NCBI GenBank assembly: GCA_027489295.1
Contig: JAIYAA010000409.1
Coordinates: 1 to 5,138 of the forward strand
Source of the DNA: Sphingomonadales bacterium
GTDB lineage: Bacteria; Pseudomonadota; Alphaproteobacteria; Sphingomonadales; Sphingomonadaceae
Reading direction: 5' to 3'
Length of the DNA: 5,138 bases
Made by a program: the position numbers and the translations under genes. Positions within the stretch are counted from its first letter, which is position 1; each line of letters opens with the position of its first letter. The notes below the pieces were generated by a model that saw only the letters and a list, made by a program, of their open reading frames with translations, did no database searches and was not told where the DNA came from. Below are positions 1-4,550 of this stretch, one piece after another.

Positions 1-136
1 ATAGTTCACCCCGGACGATTGGCTAGCTGAAGCTGGGTCAAGGGCGTAACGCTTGCAAAACCTGATCCCGGGAATGTCGATACCTCAGCTTCATTCTGCC
101 TCAATGCACGGCAGTGCAGCAACAACGACACTATGG

Positions 137-478
137 CTAAGCAGATAAGCGCACACAGAGCATGCCAGCCAGCACAGCCGCTACCATCCCGGCTGTCAAG
201 GCAAGACCTAAGGCAATGTGCGCCAAGAGGGAAACCCAAGTAGCCGCGGCTCCAGCGCCCGTGATTGCGAACCCATACATGCAGCCCAGTATCGGGCCAG
301 ACAGCACTCGCCCGTCATGTAGCTCGCCGCTGCAATCTTCCGCCGCTATCGTTGCACTGCCATTTGAAAGCTCGATGCTCGGGCGCCCGTTGCGACCGCG
401 CAATGCTGCACTGAAGCGCTCTTCAGAATCTCGCGCGATCCTGTCTCGGCCGGGTATGGGAGGGAGCGGGATGGTCAC
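137..478 (-). CDS. hypothetical small membrane protein, start uncertain
   Basis: The family is not recognised. The C-terminal half is strongly hydrophobic: counted from the GTG at 478, residues about 61-84 (GPILGCMYGF...) and 88-108 (HIALGLALTAGMVAAVLAGM) look like two membrane helices, and the protein ends just after them with VRLSA. The N-terminal 60 residues are polar, with a Pro-rich start (IPLPPIPG). The GTG at 478 has no convincing ribosome binding site. The same frame stays open upstream to a stop at 692 with no ATG, so the true start may lie upstream behind a frameshift: a GGAGGA-ATG at 579-590 is one frame off. The plus-strand reading over the same bases (162-596) is Pro/Ser/Ala-rich and looks like the antisense image of the helices. 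The gene could also be a decayed fragment. Confidence 0.4.
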   Translation of the reverse strand: MTIPLPPIPGRDRIARDSEERFSAALRGRNGRPSIELSNGSATIAAEDCSGELHDGRVLSGPILGCMYGFAITGAGAAATWVSLLAHIALGLALTAGMVAAVLAGMLCVRLSA

Positions 479-595
479 GGTGGGGCTGTATCCGATCGAT
501 GTCAGCGTTGCTACACTGGGCGGGCCTTCGATTGCCGCTTTGGATTGCGTCGAGCCTAATCGTGACTCGCCGAAAAGGCATTCCTCCGAGACATA

Positions 596-623
596 GATCC
601 TTAAGGATCCCAGCTCGAGCTGG
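596..623. repeat. two abutting perfect 14-bp palindromes
   Basis: GATCCTTAAGGATC (596-609) is followed with no gap by CCAGCTCGAGCTGG (610-623). Each is its own exact reverse complement over all 14 bases. They lie upstream of the minus-strand membrane protein reading and next to the G run at 635-643. They could be paired operator half-sites or part of a recombination or cloning junction, since they contain AflII, BamHI and XhoI recognition sequences. No binding protein is identified. Confidence 0.6.
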
Positions 624-634
624 CTCTGCGAACA

Positions 635-643
635 GGGGGGGGG
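635..643. repeat. homopolymer run of nine G
   Basis: Nine consecutive G residues. The minus-strand open frame that runs from 137 to 691 passes through it as CCC codons. Runs of this length slip during replication and are error-prone in sequencing. A length change here would alter the frame of anything translated across it, and this might explain the missing start of the 137-478 gene. Confidence 0.6.
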
Positions 644-699
644 CGCGAAGCAGCGTTGATCTACGACCGAAGCGGCTCGGAATTTTTGGAGCTATGTGA

Positions 700-754
700 C
701 CAGGGTTACGCGAGTATTCGACGGCCTCGTTCGCAAAAGAGCGGGTGACCCTGG
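700..754. repeat. imperfect inverted repeat with 29-nt loop
   Basis: CCAGGGTTACGCG (700-712) can pair with CGGGTGACCCTGG (742-754): 11 Watson-Crick pairs, one G-T pair and one mismatch. No T-run follows, so it is not a standard intrinsic terminator. It sits between the membrane protein region and the first transposase scrap. It may be a decayed mobile-element end or a structured RNA. Confidence 0.4.
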
Positions 755-794
755 CATCTGCAGGCGGGTGTTATGACTGGGGCTGGACAGGCGA

Positions 795-860
795 TGGTGG
801 TTGATCGCGCCGCTGCTGCCAAACAGGCCACGCGGCGTGCCGCGCGTCGATGATCGGCGT
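795..860 (+). mobile_element. IS5-family transposase N-terminal fragment (remnant 1)
   Basis: In the frame starting at 801 the bases encode LIAPLLPNRPRGVPRVDDRR, the N-terminal block typical of small IS5-family transposases (EPLLPNKPRGVPRVDDRRVLNGIFW). The DNA is visibly close to 3752-3805 of this window, which encodes the same block. Similarity stops abruptly after DDRR, where the expected continuation (VLNGIFWVLRSG) is absent. The first dozen residues of the family are also not readable. This is about 65 bp of a dead element, with no catalytic residue present. Confidence 0.75.
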
Positions 861-924
861 GCAAGCGCAACCAACGACCTCCGGTTCTGCCGGCAAGACC
901 TATCTTGACGATCGCGTTGATCAG

Positions 925-1056
925 TTAGCCCCCGCTCTCTGGAAGCGTCGGCAGGCTGAAGCGGTTGTACTTGGCCGATTGGACAATCGACCGCTGCTCG
1001 GCCCACTCGCCCTGAGACCACAGTCTCGACACGAGGTAAATACAACATCTGGGGTT
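925..1056 (-). pseudogene. possible C-terminal scrap of an unknown gene
   Basis: A stop-to-stop reading of 43 codons ending in TAA at 925 contains LWSQGEWAEQRSIVQSAKYN followed by RFSLPTLPESGG. Its residue mix is protein-like and unlike the other frames here. There is no start codon with a ribosome binding site, and its upstream end abuts the leader of the Panacea gene. I do not recognise it. It may be the tail of a gene cut by a rearrangement, or chance. Confidence 0.2.
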
Positions 1057-1066
1057 TCATTGATCA

Positions 1067-1087
1067 CAATTTGTTAAGGAAAAATTG
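1067..1087 (+). promoter_or_regulatory. inverted repeat enclosing the ribosome binding site
   Basis: CAATTT (1067-1072) and AAATTG (1082-1087) form a perfect 6-bp inverted repeat. The 9-nt loop contains the Shine-Dalgarno AAGGA (1076-1080), which is 9 nt from the ATG at 1090. A palindromic TGATCA (1061-1066) lies immediately upstream. The AAGGA spacing supports 1090 over the in-frame ATG at 1102. The inverted repeat could be an operator for autoregulation or a weak hairpin limiting translation; neither is shown. The leader is visibly AT-richer than its surroundings. Confidence 0.45.
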
Positions 1088-1089
1088 CC

Positions 1090-1674
1090 ATGCATCCATT
1101 CATGGATTTCAAGGATCTGCCCTGCTTTAAGCCAAAGAAGCAGAAGCTGCTCGCGGCAATGCTCGTCCTCCTGGAAGAAGCTAGCATAGTTGGGAAGTCC
1201 CTGAGCAGGGATGAAATCGTTAAATCCCTCTTCATCGCCGACGATGCTCATCTTCAAAAGTACGGGCGGCCAATCGCCTTCGACAACTATGTCGCGATGA
1301 AGAACGGACCTGTAGGCGATCTTGCGATCGATCTCCTAAACGACAATGTTGATTGGTCTGAATTCGGTCTGGAAGATTCTCCCTGGATTCGGAAGACCGC
1401 CCGGTACGATCAATATCTTCCAGGCCGCGTGGCCGCGAACAGGAAGAAGCTTTCGCCTAGCGACATCGAAGAACTCTTGACGGCGCTGCACCAGGTGTCG
1501 AGCGCTGGCTTCGGCCTCATCTCACATCTAACCCACGAGCATCCCGCTTGGCGGTCGGCATGGGGCGCAAAGTCAGAGGGTGCGAACGCAGCCGCCATGG
1601 ATTGGCGTCGCTTCCCAAGCGCTGACATCTCGAGCGTAGGAGATCTTGTCGCTGCCTCGTGGAGCGCTGCGTGA
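1090..1674 (+). CDS. Panacea domain (DUF4065/SocA-like) antitoxin-type protein
   Basis: A 194-aa cytoplasmic protein with no signal peptide or membrane helix. The Panacea hallmarks are clear: a helical N-terminus with K-rich entry (KPKKQKLLAAMLVLLEE, residues 14-30), the core block FIADDAHLQKYGRPI (48-62), YVAMKNGPV (67-75) and the late block LTHEHPAW (147-154). Known members include SocA of Caulobacter, the ClpXP adaptor that neutralises SocB, the phage-associated GepA proteins, and the PanA antitoxins paired with many unrelated toxins. The likely role here is binding and neutralising a partner toxin. The start at 1090 has AAGGA 9 nt upstream. No toxin gene is directly adjacent: upstream is unexplained sequence and downstream is a reversed IS remnant. 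The gene itself looks intact, so it may be an orphan antitoxin or a solitary Panacea protein. The family call is firm; the role in this genome is inferred. Confidence 0.9.
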   Translation: MHPFMDFKDLPCFKPKKQKLLAAMLVLLEEASIVGKSLSRDEIVKSLFIADDAHLQKYGRPIAFDNYVAMKNGPVGDLAIDLLNDNVDWSEFGLEDSPWIRKTARYDQYLPGRVAANRKKLSPSDIEELLTALHQVSSAGFGLISHLTHEHPAWRSAWGAKSEGANAAAMDWRRFPSADISSVGDLVAASWSAA

Positions 1675-1721
1675 CCTATCATCAGAGGGGGCGTGGCTTT
1701 TTGAACCGCGTCGTGACCGCG

Positions 1722-2035
1722 TCACCTGGAGATGTCTTTCACTGATTTGTCCGCCAGCACGATGGTGCGCGGGCCGAGATGGTTGAGCAGTTCATCCGCG
1801 ATTTGCCCGTCGTGCGCCTGCCCGGCGGTCAAGCCGAGCCGGATCGGAAGCCCTTGTGCGTCGACGACGACATGGATTTTGGTCGTGAGGCCGCCGCGGA
1901 ATCGACCGAGACAGTGATATGCACCCTCCTTTTTGCTGTTGCGGCCTGCTGGTGCGCCCGAACAGAGGTGCTGTCGATCATCTGCATGTCTCCATCGTGG
2001 GCAGCAGTGATAGCGTCCATCAGCCGGTCCCAGAC
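1722..2035 (-). mobile_element. IS5-family transposase central fragment, frameshifted (remnant 2)
   Basis: Read on the minus strand from 2035, the bases give VWDRLMDAITAAHDGDMQMI, then DSTSVRAHQQAATAK. After a single-base loss near 1922-1930 the reading continues in the next frame as YHCLGRFRGGLTTKIHVVVD, AQGLPIRLGLTAGQAHDGQI and ADELLNHLGPRTIVLADK. This is the middle of an IS5-family DDE transposase. The first catalytic Asp (IDSTS) and the Asp of LADK are present. The N-terminal third and the C-terminal third, which carries the Y-R-E-K block with the catalytic Glu, are missing. Recognisable similarity ends near 1747 and the frame runs on to a TGA at 1722. The N-terminal edge of similarity falls exactly at the outer end of the 21-bp repeat at 2035-2055. 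Non-functional. Confidence 0.85.
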
Positions 2036-2055
2036 AACCGTTTATGGGTTCACGA
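2035..2055. repeat. left copy of 21-bp inverted repeat
   Basis: This 21-mer begins CAACCGTTTAT and ends TTCACGA. It matches the reverse complement of 3428-3448 at 19 of 21 positions. Its outer edge coincides with the point where the transposase remnant on its left stops matching the IS5-type protein. Together the two copies enclose the 281-aa and 65-aa genes, as terminal inverted repeats would. The sequences just inside and outside the two copies show no further similarity. Confidence 0.5.
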
Positions 2056-2060
2056 TCTAG

Positions 2061-2237
2061 CGGAATGGACTGCTGGTCAGCAGATACGCACCGTCAAGCG
2101 GAGCGACAAGCTTCCGTCAGATGCAGTTGCACTGGTGGCTGATTGAGGAGTCGGCGCGGCCGATTGAGCCTTGGAACAGCACGCCGCCGCACTCGGATCC
2201 GAGCTGGCAACCAATCCTCACGGGACGACAGACATGA
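2061..2237 (+). other. gene-poor spacer with a possible decayed reading
   Basis: Between the transposase remnant and the next gene there is no convincing gene. One frame is open for 58 codons up to a TGA at 2235. It has an internal ATG at 2121 giving 38 residues (MQLHWWLIEESARPIEPWNS, then TPPHSDPSWQPILTGRQT). It is rich in Trp and Pro, has no ribosome binding site, and ends 43 bases before the GTG of the 281-aa gene. It could be the tail of a truncated upstream gene or chance. Confidence 0.2.
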
Positions 2238-2280
2238 CCTCATGAGGTTTTGCCCCGTCGTTTTGTGGAAAAGGAATCCT

Positions 2281-3126
2281 GTGAGAGAAGATAGAGCCTG
2301 TCGGCTAGTAGCAGATGCAATTGACGATTGCCTCGGCTCAGGAGAAACAAAGGTAGAGGTGACCCTGCCTATAACGCGGAAACTGAAAGAGAAGGTTCTC
2401 CGCATAGGCGCAAGTGGCACTGTATTGCTCGTGCAACGCTGGGGATTCGGCCCGGCTTTCGAACGTACTTGTCTGAACGCCCGTTTCGCAGTAGATTTGA
2501 GCGCCTCAACGGACGATATTGTGAAGGCCGCGATTTCTGGTTGCCGCCTTCTCATCCAAGATCAGACGGAGAGGAGAGCACGTGCTGCTTGTGCAGGCCT
2601 CGAACGCCCCATGGAAAGAGAGGAATTTATCGACTTCCGTCGGCTGCAGATCGATTATGCAGGAGCGAGAGCGCTTCAACACGCTTTCCAGTCCGACGAA
2701 CAAATCCGTGACTGGCTGCGCGAACGCTTAGGACGAGCGTTCGACCGAAAAATTGCATCGCATTTTTACGTCTCAGACTTCACAGTTTGTGTTCCGTTCA
2801 AGTTGAACCCCCTTCGGCTTCACCCTGACGATGGCACCTCTTCACGAGAAGATTATTGGTGCGGCCCCGCCATCCATCTCAATTTTCTCAATATGGTAGA
2901 CAGGACACTAGCAGCTCGACGCCTTGAGGAAGTTCAATATAGAACCGCTCTTCAGGGCAGAACGATCATAGACCTGAAAACATATCCGTCGTACAAACTT
3001 GCCGCCGCTATCAATCGCCGACAGGGCTTATACGACGCATCCGATTTTTTTCCGCCTGTACGATCCAGACAATGGCAAGCCCGATTAGTCGAGAAGCTCA
3101 TCAGCGTTGATCAGGCTTTCGGCTAA
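2281..3126 (+). CDS. hypothetical protein, 281 aa, unknown family
   Basis: Not recognised. I choose the GTG at 2281 because AAAAGGA (2269-2275) ends 5 nt upstream. An in-frame ATG at 2242 would add 13 residues but has no ribosome binding site, and the frame further upstream has the look of read-through into spacer. The product is soluble, mixed alpha/beta, with many Arg residues and no membrane helix or signal peptide. Visible segments are a charged N-terminus (VREDRACRLVADAIDDCL), a beta-like stretch TVLLVQRWGFGP (47-58), a helical region 115-157 (EFIDFRRL, QIRDWLRERLGRAFDR), a beta-rich HFYVSDFTVCVPFKLNPLRL (161-180), DYWCGPAIHLNF (191-202) and DLKTYPSYKLAAAINRR (231-247). No nuclease, kinase or transferase motif stands out. 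Its stop overlaps that of the convergent 65-aa gene, and both lie inside a 21-bp inverted repeat. It could be a toxin partner for the Panacea protein; that is inference only. Confidence 0.75.
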   Translation: MREDRACRLVADAIDDCLGSGETKVEVTLPITRKLKEKVLRIGASGTVLLVQRWGFGPAFERTCLNARFAVDLSASTDDIVKAAISGCRLLIQDQTERRARAACAGLERPMEREEFIDFRRLQIDYAGARALQHAFQSDEQIRDWLRERLGRAFDRKIASHFYVSDFTVCVPFKLNPLRLHPDDGTSSREDYWCGPAIHLNFLNMVDRTLAARRLEEVQYRTALQGRTIIDLKTYPSYKLAAAINRRQGLYDASDFFPPVRSRQWQARLVEKLISVDQAFG

Positions 3127-3320
3127 GCTGCTCCGCGCGAGCGTCGCTCCAGAATTCTGTCCATGATTGCCCCCTGGTCCAACCGGGTTCCATCTGGCTC
3201 GATCATCGTGACTGGATCCGGTTCATCTAGAACTATCTCGGCGAAGTCTAGTGCGCTCCCTTCATCCTCAAACCATTCGACCCCTGTTCCAAACAAGATC
3301 TGGTAGCGTCTTTCTATCAT
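3123..3320 (-). CDS. small acidic hypothetical protein, 65 aa
   Basis: Not tied to a named family. I choose the ATG at 3320 because GAGGGAG lies upstream with its GGAG 8 nt from the ATG. The GTG at 3329 overlaps that Shine-Dalgarno and is unlikely. The product is MIERRYQILFGTGVEWFEDE followed by an acidic helix (SALDFAEIVLDEPDP), TMIEPDGTRLDQG and a basic tail (RILERRSRGAA). It is one compact domain, probably a beta strand, helix and strand, with a strongly acidic middle and no membrane segment. Its TAG overlaps the TAA of the convergent 281-aa gene (CTAA, 3123-3126), so the two messages run into each other without a terminator between them. Small acidic proteins opposite an unknown gene can be binding partners or inhibitors, but nothing here proves it. 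Confidence 0.65.
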   Translation of the reverse strand: MIERRYQILFGTGVEWFEDEGSALDFAEIVLDEPDPVTMIEPDGTRLDQGAIMDRILERRSRGAA

Positions 3321-3346
3321 CCAAACCACTCCCTCGGTGGTTGCCG

Positions 3347-3362
3347 TAAGCCGCGTGGCTTA
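3347..3362. promoter_or_regulatory. inverted repeat upstream of the 65-aa gene
   Basis: TAAGCC-GCGT-GGCTTA is a perfect 6-4-6 inverted repeat. It ends 26 bases upstream of the ATG at 3320 on the minus strand, where a promoter or operator would be expected. It could be a repressor site or a 5'-leader hairpin. No clear -35/-10 pair is recognised around it. Confidence 0.35.
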
Positions 3363-3427
3363 AGTTTCTGCTAAGCTGCCAGACAGATCGAGCATGATGG
3401 ATCGGAGAGATCGAGGCTTAATTTGGG

Positions 3428-3448
3428 TCGTGAATCGATAAACGGTTG
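3428..3448. repeat. right copy of 21-bp inverted repeat
   Basis: This 21-mer begins TCGTGAATCG and ends ATAAACGGTTG. It is the reverse complement of 2035-2055 except at two central positions. It closes the 1.4-kb segment that holds the 281-aa and 65-aa genes. The flanks beyond it do not resume the transposase sequence that borders the left copy, so a clean insertion into that transposase is not demonstrated. Confidence 0.5.
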
Positions 3449-3470
3449 AGCGCTCCAGCCACTTTGCTAG

Positions 3471-3752
3471 AACGGCACGTCGGGGCGAGAACCAGCATTG
3501 TTTGTGGCGCTGCTGATGACGGCGGGGATCGTGCGGGCGTTCATCAGGAGCGTCTCCGCAAGGGGCGATGGCCTTTCGTGAGAGGACGGGCCGCTGGCAT
3601 TCTGGGGCATCGTTGGGATTGCCGCGGCCGCCTTGGTCGTCATGCTGTACATCACGTGGAACACTAACAGCTGCGGCTGCCCTCCGGAGCCGTCTCGTCA
3701 TTCACGCGCTGCATGGGTCAATATGTATTCGTTGCGTGCGAGTGACGGGTAA
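3471..3752 (+). pseudogene. two-helix membrane protein reading with in-frame TGA
   Basis: One frame, opening after TAG at 3468 and ending with TAA at 3750, is continuous except for a TGA at 3579. Before the stop it reads EPALFVALLMTAGIVRAFIR then SVSARGDGLS; possible starts are TTG 3498, GTG 3504 and ATG 3516. After it comes EDGPLAFWGIVGIAAAALVV then MLYITWNTNSCGCPPEPSR. The two hydrophobic stretches look like two membrane helices joined by a short polar loop with the TGA in it. This pattern suggests a small inner-membrane protein gene inactivated by one substitution. The last residues run into the transposase remnant, so the native C-terminus may be gone too. No ribosome binding site is clear and the family is not recognised. 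Confidence 0.35.
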
Positions 3753-4275
3753 TCAAGCCGCTACTGCCAAAAAAGCCACGCGGCGTGCTGCTCGTCGATG
3801 ATCGCCGCGTGCTGAATAGCATCTTCTGGGTGCTGCGGTCGGGCGCATCGTGGCGCGACCTCCGAGAACGCTACAGCCCGCGCTCTACTTGCTACAAACT
3901 TTTCGTGCGATGGCGAATGGCAGGTGTCTGGACCGGCTGGTGGACGCAATCACTACTGCCCACGACGGAGACATGCAGATCGACAGCACCTCTGTTCGGA
4001 TGCTCCAGCAGGCCGCGACCACAAAAGGGATCGCAGATGATTGTCTCGGTCGATCCCGCGCGGGGCTCACTACCAAAATCCATGTTCTCGCCGAGGCACA
4101 AGGGCTTCCAATCCGGCTTGACCTGACCGCCAGGCGGAAACGACGGGCAGATCGCGAACGAGCAGCTTGATATCTCGGCCAGCAAAGCATCGCTCTGGAA
4201 CAAAGCTTACGATGCCAACCGCATCCGCAAATTGATCCAGAACCAGGGGGACGCCCCCAATTCCCGCCGCTCCGC
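3745..4275 (+). mobile_element. IS5-family transposase remnant, frameshifted (remnant 3)
   Basis: This is the longest transposase remnant. It starts with E, a TGA where Trp is expected, then RVIKPLLPKKPRGVLLVDDR and RVLNSIFWVLRSGASWRDLR. It continues through YKLFVRWRMAGVW, then loses one base near 3927 and resumes as RLVDAITTAHDGDMQIDSTS and DDCLGRSRAGLTTKIHVL. A two-base loss near 4130-4145 precedes GQIANEQLDIS and NKAYDANRIRKLIQNQG, and another shift near 4250 leads into unrelated sequence. The first catalytic Asp (QIDSTS) remains, with one codon missing beside it. The expected LADKAYDA reads LWNKAYDA, so the second catalytic Asp is lost. The C-terminal block with the catalytic Glu is absent. 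No terminal inverted repeats or target duplication are found. A clear pseudogene. Confidence 0.85.
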
Positions 4276-4295
4276 CCATACTCAGCGCGTCGCCA

Positions 4296-4403
4296 CTTAA
4301 CATATCGCGAAGCGGTGCCAGTAGCACCATTGTCGTCGTTCAGGTCACCAAACAGAATGCCTACCAAAACGCCGTGCTTACGGGCGCCTGAAGCCGCCGC
4401 CAT
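4296..4403 (-). pseudogene. possible 5' gene fragment cut by the IS remnant
   Basis: From the ATG at 4403 the minus strand reads MAAASGARKHGVLVGILFGD then LNDDNGATGTASRYVK, after which the frame enters the antisense of the transposase remnant. AGGAGG (4417-4422) is a strong Shine-Dalgarno but lies 13 nt from this ATG, longer than usual. The same frame is open further upstream to two TAG codons near 4450, giving LVLSLSGGSIWG before the Met. If real, it is the start of a gene lying downstream of the 4551 gene on the same strand and truncated by the mobile element. The plus strand over the same bases also has open frames, so confidence is low. Confidence 0.22.
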
Positions 4404-4550
4404 CCCCCAAATACTACCTCCTGACAGGGAAAGGACTAGTTCGTGACTGCACTACTAGCGCTCGTACTATCGTTCGGATACCTACCGGGCTTTCCCGAAC
4501 CGCCTATTGAATACACCCTGCTCGATCAGCTGACTTCGCTTCAGCGGAGT

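Noticed and set aside
1..136. Possible small gene on the minus strand (MKLRYRHSRDQVLQALRP)
   Set aside because: Only 18 codons, no clear ribosome binding site or neighbour relation. I see nothing else in this stretch.
162..596. 144-codon plus-strand open frame
   Set aside because: Its Pro/Ala/Ser/Arg-rich translation mirrors the membrane helices of the minus-strand reading at 137-478, and it has no ribosome binding site.
700..754. Intrinsic terminator
   Set aside because: The stem is long with a 29-nt loop and no following T-run, so it was kept only as an inverted repeat.
692..1060. 122-codon minus-strand open frame
   Set aside because: Low-complexity Arg/Ser/Gln-rich product, running antisense across the transposase scrap at 795-860. 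It has no Shine-Dalgarno and its only support is length.
850..1077. 75-codon plus-strand open frame upstream of the Panacea gene as the missing toxin
   Set aside because: It starts inside the transposase scrap, has no ribosome binding site, and its composition and frame do not resemble a toxin or any coding sequence I recognise.
2094..2555. 153-codon minus-strand open frame over the start of the 281-aa gene
   Set aside because: Ser/Arg-rich and antisense to a better-supported gene, without a ribosome binding site.
2328..2711. 127-codon plus-strand frame inside the 281-aa gene
   Set aside because: Arg/Pro/Ser-rich out-of-frame shadow of 2281-3126.
3360..3701. 113-codon minus-strand open frame
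   Set aside because: Arg/Pro/His-rich translation antisense to the two-helix reading. The segment AKWLERSTVYRFTTQ within it only reflects the 21-bp repeat at 3428-3448.
3885..4403. 172-codon minus-strand frame taken as one gene
   Set aside because: Most of it (3885 to about 4290) is antisense to the transposase remnant. Only the first 36 residues, outside the remnant, were kept as a low-confidence fragment.
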